Below, piece after piece: positions 33,175-42,116 of a stretch of 64,000 nt of DNA. The stretch lies in assembly GCF_051846915.1 (NCBI RefSeq), contig NZ_JBPYCR010000001.1, positions 1 through 64,000 of the forward strand, in the 5' to 3' direction. A program made the translations under genes and the position numbers. The notes under the pieces were generated by a model. It saw only the letters and a program-made list of their open reading frames with translations, was not told where the DNA came from and did not search any database. The first letter of the stretch is position 1; every line of letters starts with the position of its first letter. The stretch comes from JBPYCR01 sp051846915. Lineage in GTDB: Bacteria > Bacillota > Bacilli > Bacillales > Amphibacillaceae.

Positions 33175-34482
33175 TTATAGAATGATGGATGCAATCCAGC
33201 CGAATAAAACTAATGGGATATTGTAATGCAAAAATGTTGGTACACATGTATCCCAAATGTGATTATGTCTTCCATCGGCATTCAAACCCGAAGTTGGTCC
33301 AAGTGTCGAATCCGATGCAGGTGAACCTGCGTCACCAAGTGCTCCCGCCGTCCCAATCAATGTTGCTGTTGCAAGTGGTGAAAAACCGGCTGCCAAGCAA
33401 ATTGGCACATACAAAGCGGCGATTATCGGGATCGTTCCAAAAGAAGAACCAATTCCGATTGTGACCACTAGTCCGACAAGTAATAAAATAAGTGCAATTA
33501 CAGCTTTACCATTATTATCGAGAAATCCGGAAGATGATTCTATCAATGCATCAACTGCACCTGTCTCTTTCAAAACATTACCGTAACCTGATGCGACAAG
33601 CATAACAAAGGCAATTAACCCCATCATTCCAATACCTTCAGAAACAGCATTTTCGCCCTTTCTAAATGGAACGACAAAGAAGCCAAACATTAATATAATA
33701 CCGGTTAACGCTCCGGCAATTAAATTTTCAGTAACAAGCTGTACAACCAATGCCCCAATGATAGCCACAATTGTGAGTAAATGTTTACGATTAAACGTGA
33801 CTTCTCTTTGTTCTATGGAAGCAGCCTTTTCTTCCTCTCCATTTGCCAATGGTACCCGGTCTTTACGATAGGAAATAAATACAGCGAACAACAACCCGAT
33901 AACCATACTTGCACCTGGAATGAGCATAGCCATAGCTACTTCATTCATCGTGACAGCAACCCCATTTTCTTCCATACTTGAGAAAATAATACCGTGAAAA
34001 ATAAGTCCAAATCCAGCAGGAATCATAATATAAGGAGCTTTTAGACCAAACGTTAATGCCGTAGCCACTGCACGACGATCCAATCGCATATTATCAAATA
34101 ATTTAAGTAATGGTGGTATGAGAATCGGAATAAAAGCAATATGAACCGGAACTAAATTTTGTGATAACGACGCGACACCGGCTATTGCAAGTACCATCAT
34201 TGTCTTTTTTCCCGTTAATACACGGATTAAATAATTTACAAGAATGGTCGTAATACCTGAGTAACTTATCGCAATCGCAAACACCCCGAGTAAAATATAA
34301 CTTAGTGCCGTATTCGCTTGTCCACCCATACCTCCGACGAGCATTTCAATCGATTCAACAACAGACAAGCCTGCCATCAATCCGGCAACAATTGCAGCTG
34401 CTATAATTGCAAGCATTACGTTTACACGTAGTAAACTAAGTATGGTCATAACTAAAACTGATACAACGACAACCCATTCCAT
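33175..34482 (-). CDS. yuiF: Na+/H+ antiporter family protein (YuiF-like)
   Basis: A 435-residue membrane protein with about 11-12 helices, of the NhaC-related family that includes B. subtilis YuiF. Typical are LSYILLGVFAIAISYSG, SLSQNLVPVHIAFIPILIPP and LGDAGSPASDSTLGPTSGLN near the C-terminus. The ATG at 34482 has AAAGGGG 9 nt upstream. Substrate is uncertain: amino acid or sodium exchange. Confidence 0.85.
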   Translation of the reverse strand: MEWVVVVSVLVMTILSLLRVNVMLAIIAAAIVAGLMAGLSVVESIEMLVGGMGGQANTALSYILLGVFAIAISYSGITTILVNYLIRVLTGKKTMMVLAIAGVASLSQNLVPVHIAFIPILIPPLLKLFDNMRLDRRAVATALTFGLKAPYIMIPAGFGLIFHGIIFSSMEENGVAVTMNEVAMAMLIPGASMVIGLLFAVFISYRKDRVPLANGEEEKAASIEQREVTFNRKHLLTIVAIIGALVVQLVTENLIAGALTGIILMFGFFVVPFRKGENAVSEGIGMMGLIAFVMLVASGYGNVLKETGAVDALIESSSGFLDNNGKAVIALILLLVGLVVTIGIGSSFGTIPIIAALYVPICLAAGFSPLATATLIGTAGALGDAGSPASDSTLGPTSGLNADGRHNHIWDTCVPTFLHYNIPLVLFGWIASIIL

Positions 34483-34589
34483 ATTCGCTTCCCCTTTTAT
34501 CACTTTTTTATTTTATTAGTACTCTACTAAGATAAAGTAAAATGGTACAAAAATCAACCTTTCATCGAATGAGAAGTTGTTTTTGCATA

Positions 34590-34619
34590 CAAAAAAACCC
34601 TGTTATGCACAGAGTTTTT
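34590..34619 (-). terminator. terminator of the yfkD-like gene
   Basis: AAAACCCTGT/ACAGAGTTTT hairpin with one mismatch, followed on the minus strand by a T run. Confidence 0.8.
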
Positions 34620-34626
34620 AAATAGT

Positions 34627-35424
34627 TTATTTTAATTGGAAGGAAAAGGATACATGGTCCTGAATAGGAATCCACGCGCCGATTCCCTGCTTCGTTACGT
34701 TTTTTACAACAATTGATTTATTTGAGCCTTTTAGCTCCAGGAATACTTCGCCGAATGTAACCTGACCTTTTTCATTTACTGCTGGGGCATAAGCCTGCAA
34801 AGCTCCATATTTCTTCGGTGGGACATTGTACGTGTTGTCCTTCTTCGTATTTTCGCCAACTACAGTATGAAAAGAAATTGGTAAACCAGTTTTTTCCTTA
34901 GCGGTCAATAACATCATCTTTTTTATATCTTCCGGAGTCATTATTTTATTTGTCAAAGCCCCTTTTATTTCTTTTTTACTTTGTTGGTTATAGTATATTT
35001 CCTCTGCTTGATCTCCACCCATGTTGTTTGCTTCATTTTTATTTATTTGCTGATATTCCCAATTAATCGTCGTCTCCGTTGACTTATAATTTATCGGCCA
35101 CCTTCCAAGATAAATCATACCGCGATACCCGATCGCTAATGGAGAAGGCTTTAATGTTGTTTCATTAAGCATTTTTATTAAATCCGGATTTTTGATTGGT
35201 ATATCAATTTCATCCATTAAACTTTTCGTTAGTTCACTCGGTTCAACCACTTCCTGATCCTCTGTTGAATTTGGAAAAGTATTTTCCTTTGAAATCGTTA
35301 AAACATGACTAGGGATTTCATATTCATTTTTCTCCTTCTTTTTATCCGCACTAAAGCCGCTATTCGGAAATATGAAAACAAAAGCTATTACAAGGATTGT
35401 AAGGGAAATCAATCGTTTATTCAT
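34627..35424 (-). CDS. yfkD: YfkD-like exported protein
   Basis: A 265-residue protein with a cleavable signal peptide (about 1-25) and a single soluble domain. Segments such as LAIGYRGMIYLGRWPINYKS, YEIPSHVLTISKENTFPN and GIGAWIPIQDHVSFSFQLK are family-like. Function unknown. GGAGG lies 11 nt before the ATG, a little far. In B. subtilis yfkD lies with yfkF-yfkJ, close relatives of which are in this window. Confidence 0.8.
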   Translation of the reverse strand: MNKRLISLTILVIAFVFIFPNSGFSADKKKEKNEYEIPSHVLTISKENTFPNSTEDQEVVEPSELTKSLMDEIDIPIKNPDLIKMLNETTLKPSPLAIGYRGMIYLGRWPINYKSTETTINWEYQQINKNEANNMGGDQAEEIYYNQQSKKEIKGALTNKIMTPEDIKKMMLLTAKEKTGLPISFHTVVGENTKKDNTYNVPPKKYGALQAYAPAVNEKGQVTFGEVFLELKGSNKSIVVKNVTKQGIGAWIPIQDHVSFSFQLK

Positions 35425-35557
35425 CTGTCCAAAGTCCTCCTTTTTTACAGATGGAAAAGAGTAATACTTTCCTACTGTATAAGCGCATCTAAGGTTTCCG
35501 CCATCAGACTTGGCGAAAAGCCACGATTTCTAATTAGTTTTTTCAGACAGATGAAAT

Positions 35558-36508
35558 TTATACATTTTTTCTCTTATGTACAGCGATTAACGCGATCATT
35601 TCAAACATGAGATTAGCCGCTAAAGATGTTGTAATCTCCCCTTTATCATACAGTGGTAATACTTCAACTAAATCAAATCCGACAAAATGAATATCTGTAA
35701 GCCCCCTCATCATTTGCAGTGCTTCACGCGACAACACACCGCCAACTTCAGGAGTACCTGTTCCCGGTGCAAATGCTGGATCAATAAAATCAATATCAAA
35801 TGTCATGAACACAGGCGTATCCTTTACTCGATTTTTAATAGTTGAAATTAAATCATTCAATTCCATTGAAAACAACTCATCAGCTGTAATAACTTGAAAG
35901 CCAAGCTCTTTAGCTTCCTCAATTTCTTCCGGTCCGTCAAGTGAACCACGCATTCCGATTTGAATGGAATAATCCGGGTCAATTAATCCCTCTTCAACCG
36001 CCCGTCGAAAAGGTGTCCCATGAGTGTATTTTTGCCCTAAATGCACATCACCGACATCCGCATGGGAATCAAATTGCAATAAAGCTAGCTTACCATGTAT
36101 TTTATTTGCAGCTCGAAGCTCACCCAGGGTAATGGAATGATCTCCGCCCATCACAATCGGGGTAATACCCGCTTCAAATAGTGGCGTCAATGTTCTTTCT
36201 ATTCGATTATATGTTTCATGGATATCACCGGGAATAACGGGTACATCTCCATAATCAATCCCAGATACATATTCAAAAAGATGAATTTGGTGTTGATAAG
36301 AATATGTTCGAACGAGTGGCGATGCACTTCGTATCGCTTCAGGTCCATATCTTGCTCCTGGTCTGTACGATGCAGCATTATCAAATGGGACACCTAGAAT
36401 TGCAACATCAACATTTTCCATGGATTTGTTATAAGGAAGACGCATAAACGTTCGAATTCCTGCAAAACGTGGATTTAAAGATGGATCCACTGGTCTAAAA
36501 TTTGTCAT
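35558..36508 (-). CDS. speB: agmatinase (ureohydrolase family)
   Basis: A 316-residue binuclear manganese enzyme. Metal ligands are in GGDHS (~residue 132), DSHADVGD and DIDFIDPAFAPGTGTPEVGG. The N-terminus, MTNFRPVDPSLNPRFAGIRT, resembles the agmatinase/guanidinobutyrase group. It would hydrolyse agmatine to putrescine and urea; guanidinobutyrate is a possible alternative substrate. The ATG at 36508 follows AAGGAAGGG. No arginine decarboxylase gene is nearby. Confidence 0.85.
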   Translation of the reverse strand: MTNFRPVDPSLNPRFAGIRTFMRLPYNKSMENVDVAILGVPFDNAASYRPGARYGPEAIRSASPLVRTYSYQHQIHLFEYVSGIDYGDVPVIPGDIHETYNRIERTLTPLFEAGITPIVMGGDHSITLGELRAANKIHGKLALLQFDSHADVGDVHLGQKYTHGTPFRRAVEEGLIDPDYSIQIGMRGSLDGPEEIEEAKELGFQVITADELFSMELNDLISTIKNRVKDTPVFMTFDIDFIDPAFAPGTGTPEVGGVLSREALQMMRGLTDIHFVGFDLVEVLPLYDKGEITTSLAANLMFEMIALIAVHKRKNV

Positions 36509-36772
36509 TAAACCCTTCCTTTCAGTTTGCAACGTTAAGATGTGTAAAATTTATTAGACTCAGGCACATGTTTAAACATAAATAATTTCTAAAATTCCTT
36601 CTAGAGCCTTTGAAAAATAGACTATCATTTATTGTTACTATCCACAAGGTGATTTAATGTATTCTAATACTCACATACACGCTTTTTTCAAAAGCAAATT
36701 GTTGCTTTAACAAATAAAAACAATTAAATTGGCATAAGAGTAAAGTCTTAAAGGGAACGAGGAATGTGAAGA

Positions 36773-37924
36773 ATGGTTTCCGACAAAATGCGCTATTGGA
36801 TCTTAATTAGTCTAGTAACTATTTCCGGGTTCTCTCAAGGAATGCTCCTCCCTTTAATAGCCATCATATTGGAGCAATCCGGTGTTAGTTCCTCTGTTAA
36901 TGGTATACATGCAACCGGCTTATATATCGGTATCTTGCTTGCTTCACCATTTATGGAAAAGTTAATGCATAGACTTGGGTTTAAACCAATTATAGTCGTG
37001 GGTGGAATGCTTGTATTTATTTCTTTATTTTTATTTCCATTATGGCATTCGCTTTGGTTTTGGTTTATATTGCGGATGATCATTGGTATAGGTGATCAAA
37101 TGCTGCATTTTGGAACACAGACGTGGATAACGTCAACTGTCGAAGAAAAAACACGAGGTAAAAGTATAGCTATCTACGGATTGGCGTTCGGACTGGGATT
37201 CGCTGTTGGTCCATTAATGACAAAGTTACTTGCCATTAACACAGCTATGCCTTTTATTGTGTCAGCCATTATTAGTATGATTGTTTGGTCTACTATGTTT
37301 TTTATAAACAATCATTGGCCGGAACAAACAGATACACTTAATCGCGCAAGTGTAATCGGACGGTTTATTCAAACGGCAAAAATTGCTTGGGTTGCTTTGC
37401 TTCCTCCTTTTGGCTACGGATTTTTAGAAGCAACGTTACACGGTGTTTTCCCTGTTTATGGTTTGCGGATTGGCCATGATGTAGATTTACTTGCACTTAT
37501 TATTCCGTGTTTTGCAATTGGCAGCATTATATTTCAGCTTCCTCTTGGAAGTCTCAGTGATCGATTTGGTCGTCGTAATATTCTTTTGCTTTCACTAACG
37601 CTCGGTACAATATTTTTTACATTTGCAGCCATCTTGGAACATTTTTCCTATGCATTAATTATACTATTTGTATTAGCAGGTATGTTTGTCGGCTCACTTT
37701 ATTCATTAGGAATTACATATATGGTGGACGTTTTGCCTAAGGCGCTCTTACCGGCAGGAAATCTCATGATGGGCATCGCATTTAGCTTAGGAAGTATGAC
37801 CGGTCCATTTTTTGGTGGATTGTTTATTCAAATTTTCCCGGGGATTTCCTTATTTTACGTTATCGTTACAATGATGGTACTCATCGGAATTGCTATTTAT
37901 TTTAAAAAGGATCCAAGTAGGTAA
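36773..37924 (+). CDS. yfkF: MFS transporter (YfkF-like)
   Basis: A 383-residue membrane protein with 12 predicted helices. The MFS A-motif appears in the second half as GSLSDRFGRRNILLLS; SSVNGIHATGLYIGILLASP is a YfkF-type segment. Substrate unknown. The ATG follows GAGGAATGTGAAG. The upstream gap (36533-36772) holds only a poorly supported 17-codon ORF. It ends at a GC-rich hairpin. Confidence 0.82.
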   Translation: MVSDKMRYWILISLVTISGFSQGMLLPLIAIILEQSGVSSSVNGIHATGLYIGILLASPFMEKLMHRLGFKPIIVVGGMLVFISLFLFPLWHSLWFWFILRMIIGIGDQMLHFGTQTWITSTVEEKTRGKSIAIYGLAFGLGFAVGPLMTKLLAINTAMPFIVSAIISMIVWSTMFFINNHWPEQTDTLNRASVIGRFIQTAKIAWVALLPPFGYGFLEATLHGVFPVYGLRIGHDVDLLALIIPCFAIGSIIFQLPLGSLSDRFGRRNILLLSLTLGTIFFTFAAILEHFSYALIILFVLAGMFVGSLYSLGITYMVDVLPKALLPAGNLMMGIAFSLGSMTGPFFGGLFIQIFPGISLFYVIVTMMVLIGIAIYFKKDPSR

Positions 37925-37938
37925 AGTGAAACTTCATT

Positions 37939-38233
37939 CAGTGGGGGTTTCCTTTCCTCCCCCGCTGATAAGAAGAACAAAGGCTAAATTCGCGACGTCC
38001 TATCGCAACGCCTTTGTGACCTACATCCTGTAGGCCCGAACAGAATCAGGGATTTAGGCCCGCAGGAGGCGGGTCATACAGACGTTGTCACAGGATGTGA
38101 CGGTTTTAGTCTGTATTCCTTTATCCCCCACCTTCACGTTTAAATTTTTTGCACGCATAGAGGTGGGGGTATTACAGCCCGTTAATGCGTCGTAAATTTA
38201 AATCTCTTAAGGCAGGGACACCTTAAGAGATTT
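37939..38233. repeat. multi-hairpin intergenic block, element B
   Basis: Within 300 bp are at least six stems: CAGTGGGGG/CCCCCGCTG (37939-37967), CAAAGGC/GCCTTTG around GCGA-cgtccta-TCGC, CTACA-TCC-TGTAG, CCCGC-AGGAG-GCGGG, ACAGAC/GTCTGT around GTCACA-GGA-TGTGAC, and CCCCCACCT (38125-38133)/AGGTGGGGG (38161-38169). A last stem AAATCTCTTAAGG/CCTTAAGAGATTT (38200-38233) may end the downstream amino-acid permease transcript. No protein-coding signal is seen. The short hairpins resemble those in copy A. Confidence 0.7.
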
Positions 38234-38297
38234 ATCGCTACCGTTATCTAGCGAATACTTCTAACTTTGCCTTCTACAATATACCAACACACCACTA

Positions 38298-38990
38298 TCA
38301 ACTAGACGATAAAAACCTGCTATATCGTGCTTCCAGCCAATCCTGTAAAAAGGAAATTATCGTACAGACCGGCCAATAAATAAGTGCTACTAAAATATAT
38401 AATGTCATTGAATCAAATTCACGACCGGCGACAATTTGTGCCTTTTGAAAAAGCTCTGGAACGGTTATTACCGCAGCTAGTGAAGTAGCTTTTATGATAT
38501 CCATAAACACATTTGTTAATGGAGGTACAGCAATTCTTGTTGCTTGAGGCAAGATAACTTTACGCATCGTCAGCCAATAACTTAAATTGAGCGCTTTTGC
38601 CGATTCCCATTGGCCTTTATCCACACTATTCAATGCCGAACGGTTGATTTCTGCGATGTATGCTGCACTATTTAAGCCAAACCCAAGGGAAGCAGCAACT
38701 AATGCGGAAAATTCAATTCCCACAATCGGTAAACCAAAATAGAGGATAAAAAGAAATACTAGCATCGGCGTACCACGCATAAACGAAATATACATACGTG
38801 CCGGAATGCGTAAAGCAAGCGTTGACGAACCGCGTGCTAAAGCCAAAAAAAGTCCGAGCACGAGTCCTAGCAACATCCCCGAAAAAGATACAATTAATGT
38901 CATTGGAAGCCCACCAAGTACGAATGGCAAGCTCCTTAACGCAAGTTCCACATCAAATAAACCACCAAAATTAAATCCATGAAAATCCAT
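38298..38990 (-). CDS. amino-acid ABC transporter permease
   Basis: A 230-residue His/Glu/Gln/Arg/opine-family permease with five helices. The EAA loop is WESAKALNLSYWLTMRKVIL near residue 128. It follows the substrate-binding protein by 12 bp and resembles the B. subtilis YckA/YckB pair. No ATPase gene follows, so it must use one encoded elsewhere. It ends near the element B hairpins. Confidence 0.88.
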   Translation of the reverse strand: MDFHGFNFGGLFDVELALRSLPFVLGGLPMTLIVSFSGMLLGLVLGLFLALARGSSTLALRIPARMYISFMRGTPMLVFLFILYFGLPIVGIEFSALVAASLGFGLNSAAYIAEINRSALNSVDKGQWESAKALNLSYWLTMRKVILPQATRIAVPPLTNVFMDIIKATSLAAVITVPELFQKAQIVAGREFDSMTLYILVALIYWPVCTIISFLQDWLEARYSRFLSSS

Positions 38991-39002
38991 TGGCTGTCTC
39001 CT

Positions 39003-39911
39003 TTACAGGTCAAGACCTTCTATTTCCACAATATCTCCTTCCTGTTTCTGTGAAGCGTCTTCCTTATAAAATTTCTCCGCGAGTTCTGTTAATGTGCCGT
39101 CTTCCCGCATCGCTTCCAAAGCGTCATTGATCCGCTCACTCAATCCATCTGCACCTTTAGGCATTATGACAGCTGTTTCTGTTGGATTAAACTTCAATTC
39201 CGGATGTAACGTTATATCGAAATCAGGAAACGCACCGACTCCAAACTTGGATAAATAATAATCATTAATAACGACATCTGTTCTGCCATTATCGACATCG
39301 CGCAAATAAGCTTCATTTCCGGCGTTTCCATACGTAACTACTTCTGCTCCATAATGCTCCGCAATTTGACTATAAATTGTTGTTGCTCCTCCTCCGGCCT
39401 TCTTACCTGCTAAGTCTTCCAACGAATTAATTCCAGAATTATCTTTCTCTCGAACGACCATTGTAGAATATGAATACTTATACGGTTCACTAAAGTCAAA
39501 TTCCTCCTCACGTTTAGGAGTTATTTCAATATCGTTTGCCGCTACATCAATTCTTCCACTTTTTATCGCCGGTAGCATGCCATCAATGCCCATTATTTCA
39601 AAAGACACGTCCACACCAAGCCTATTCGCTATTTCTCGCATTACTTCCACATCATAACCTGTTAATGCATCTGTATTCTCTTCTTCCCCATCATAATAGG
39701 AAGCAGCAATCAATGTCCCGGATGTACCAACTACAAGTTCTCCTGCATCTTGAACTCGTTCCCACTCTTCTCCTTTAGTCGTTGCTTCTTCTGTATTTTC
39801 GTTTTTTTCCTCAGTATTAGATCCATTTCCTTCTGATGTATTTTGCTCCCCACAAGCACTTACCAAAACAAAAATAAGTAATAATAAAATTGTGATAAAA
39901 CTTTTTTTCAA
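39003..39911 (-). CDS. amino-acid ABC transporter substrate-binding lipoprotein
   Basis: A 302-residue lipoprotein: signal peptide with lipobox VSAC, an Asn/Glu-rich linker, then a periplasmic-binding-protein fold starting LVVGTSGTLIAASYYD. GYDVEVMREIANRLGVDVSF and VAANDIEITPKREEEFDFSE carry amino-acid contact regions. The start is TTG at 39911, chosen because AAGGAGG lies 8 nt upstream and the signal peptide begins there. Cystine or another polar amino acid is the likely ligand, by similarity to YckB. Confidence 0.87.
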   Translation of the reverse strand: MKKSFITILLLLIFVLVSACGEQNTSEGNGSNTEEKNENTEEATTKGEEWERVQDAGELVVGTSGTLIAASYYDGEEENTDALTGYDVEVMREIANRLGVDVSFEIMGIDGMLPAIKSGRIDVAANDIEITPKREEEFDFSEPYKYSYSTMVVREKDNSGINSLEDLAGKKAGGGATTIYSQIAEHYGAEVVTYGNAGNEAYLRDVDNGRTDVVINDYYLSKFGVGAFPDFDITLHPELKFNPTETAVIMPKGADGLSERINDALEAMREDGTLTELAEKFYKEDASQKQEGDIVEIEGLDL

Positions 39912-40045
39912 CTTGTTCTCCTCCTTGTTATATACAAAACACAATAGTGATTGTAACAGTAAATTACTATTATATCAACACAATTATGAACTGTTTTTCA
40001 TCTAAATATCACTGTTTCACTAAATGCCAAGCCTTTGATACTACC

Positions 40046-40102
40046 TTGACTTTTCATTAAGTAATGATATTATAATAGTTACTAATTAATAACTATTATA
40101 AT
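40046..40102 (+). promoter_or_regulatory. pfeT-like promoter with PerR-type boxes
   Basis: TTGACT (40046-40051) and TATTAT (40068-40073) are 16 bp apart. Overlapping the -10 and downstream is a perfect 13-bp inverted repeat, ATTATAATAGTTA/TAACTATTATAAT (40069-40081, 40090-40102). TAATAACTATTATAA (40088-40102) matches the PerR box at 12 of 14 positions and a second, weaker one lies at 40071-40085. B. subtilis pfeT (zosA) is known to be in the PerR regulon. Confidence 0.78.
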
Positions 40103-40143
40103 TAGTTGAAAGTGATTATTGTTATCGGTTAAGGAGGAGAACA

Positions 40144-42075
40144 ATGAGTACAAAAACCGAAGTGCTCAACGAAAATCAACAAAAAGGCTTTAAATTAACG
40201 AATCTAAATAATAACTTATTGATACATGGAGAACTAATTGCAGCATTATTAAGTGGAGCAATTATCCTATCTGCATGGTTATTTGAAAACAATATCGCCC
40301 ACTCCTTATTTGTAGCCATGCATATTATTGCTTTTGTGATAGGAGGTTTTGCCAAAGCGAAAGAAGGCATTACGGAAACGATTGAAAATAAAGAATTAAA
40401 TGTTGAACTATTAATGATATTTGCAGCGATAGGTTCTGCAGCAATTGGCTTTTGGACAGAAGGGGCAATATTAATATTTATTTTTGCTCTTGCAGGGGCA
40501 CTGGAAACATACACATTGAATAAAAGCAATAAAGAAATTTCTTCGCTTATGAAGCTTCAGCCGGAAGAAGCACTACGGATCAAAAATGGCGTGGAACAAA
40601 TCGTTCCCGTTTCAGACCTTGTTGTTGGTGATAATATATTTGTTCGCGCCAGTGAGCGTATTCCCGCTGATGGAATCATTATAAAAGGCACAACTGCTGT
40701 TGACGAAAGTGCCATCACGGGGGAATCCGTTCCAGTCAATAAAGAATTGGACCATGAAGTATTCGCAGGAACCGTTGCAATGAATGGATCGATTTCAGTA
40801 AAAATTACGAAACAGACCGATGAAACCCTTTTTCAAAAGATTATTCAAATGGTTCAGGAGGCGCAAGAAGAAAAGTCGAAAACGCAATTATTCATTGAAC
40901 GCTTTGAGGGAACATACGTAAATATCGTTATTACCGCTGTTATTGTGATGATGTTTTTACCATATCTACTTTTTGATTGGACTTTAACGGAAAGCATATA
41001 CCGGGCAATGGTGTTGCTCGTTGTTGCTTCGCCATGTGCTCTTGTTGCCTCCATTATGCCTGCAACATTATCAGCTATATCTAACAGTGCAAAAAACGGC
41101 GTGCTTTTTAAGGGTGGTGTACATGTTGAAAACTTTATTAACATGAAAGTATTTGCCTTCGATAAAACCGGAACCCTAACAAATGGGGCTCCTGTTGTCA
41201 CAGACATCCATGTTGATCCAGCTTATGATGTCAATAACTTAATATCAATTGTTGGAGCAATCGAAAAAGAATCCACTCACCCACTTGCCCGGGCTATTAC
41301 TACTTTCAGCCTGGATAGAAAAGGGAATAGCTTAAAGAATGTCGTAGTAGAAAACATGCAAACAATCGGAGGAAATGGTGTAGAAGCAATCGTTAGTGAA
41401 GAAAAGTGGCAAATTGGCAAAGCAGATTTTGTTGGAGAAGAAGCGGCTTTTGGGTTCCAGCAAGGAATTGCAGCCAAATTGGCTAACGAGGGAAAAACAA
41501 TTGTATTTGTCAAACACGAGAATAAAATTGTAGCGCTTTTGGCATTAAAGGATACCGTTCGAAAAGAAGCCAAACAAACGATAAACCAATTAAAAAAACG
41601 TGGCATCCATACCGTTATGCTCACAGGAGATAATGAAATTACAGCTAGAGCTGTTGCCGAAGAGGTTGGTGTCGATGATTATATTGCTGAGTGTTTACCG
41701 GAAGAAAAGGTGAACCATTTGAAGCTTTTAAAGGAAGCATACGGCCAAGTTGCCATGGTCGGTGACGGCATCAATGATGCTCCGGCGCTGGCAACAGCCA
41801 ATGTAGGTGTTTCGATGGGCGAAGGGACGGATGTTGCACTTGAAACAGCAGATATTGTATTAATGAAAAACAATTTATCAAAAATCACTAGTGCCATCGA
41901 TCGATCCAGCAAAATGAATCGCATCGTGAAACAAAATGTGTTTTTTTCATTGGCCATCATTGTTACCCTTATTTTCTCAAACTTTTTCCAGGTCATTGAT
42001 TTACCACTTGGAGTCATTGGACATGAAGGAAGCACCATTTTAGTTATCCTAAACGGTCTACGGTTGCTTAAATAA
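40144..42075 (+). CDS. pfeT: P1B4-type metal-exporting ATPase (PfeT/ZosA-like)
   Basis: A 643-residue P-type ATPase with six to eight helices. SPC at residues 296-298 (not CPC) and HEGS near the C-terminus mark the P1B-4 group. TGES (192-195), DKTGTLTNG (340-348, phosphorylated D340), HPLAR and GDGINDAPAL are present. No N-terminal metal-binding CxxC domain is seen. In B. subtilis this type exports Fe(II) and is induced by peroxide through PerR; the boxes upstream agree. The ATG follows AAGGAGG. Confidence 0.88.
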   Translation: MSTKTEVLNENQQKGFKLTNLNNNLLIHGELIAALLSGAIILSAWLFENNIAHSLFVAMHIIAFVIGGFAKAKEGITETIENKELNVELLMIFAAIGSAAIGFWTEGAILIFIFALAGALETYTLNKSNKEISSLMKLQPEEALRIKNGVEQIVPVSDLVVGDNIFVRASERIPADGIIIKGTTAVDESAITGESVPVNKELDHEVFAGTVAMNGSISVKITKQTDETLFQKIIQMVQEAQEEKSKTQLFIERFEGTYVNIVITAVIVMMFLPYLLFDWTLTESIYRAMVLLVVASPCALVASIMPATLSAISNSAKNGVLFKGGVHVENFINMKVFAFDKTGTLTNGAPVVTDIHVDPAYDVNNLISIVGAIEKESTHPLARAITTFSLDRKGNSLKNVVVENMQTIGGNGVEAIVSEEKWQIGKADFVGEEAAFGFQQGIAAKLANEGKTIVFVKHENKIVALLALKDTVRKEAKQTINQLKKRGIHTVMLTGDNEITARAVAEEVGVDDYIAECLPEEKVNHLKLLKEAYGQVAMVGDGINDAPALATANVGVSMGEGTDVALETADIVLMKNNLSKITSAIDRSSKMNRIVKQNVFFSLAIIVTLIFSNFFQVIDLPLGVIGHEGSTILVILNGLRLLK

Positions 42076-42116
42076 CCCACATGCATGCACCTAGCGTAAC
42101 GGCAGCTGCATTGAAA

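Noticed and set aside
36655..36720. 17-codon ORF after AAGGTGATTTA upstream of yfkF.
   Set aside because: The ribosome site is good but the peptide is too short, without any other support.
40176..42086. Several minus-strand frames of 60-135 codons opposite the P-type ATPase.
   Set aside because: Shadows of a strong coding sequence; none has a ribosome site and family match.
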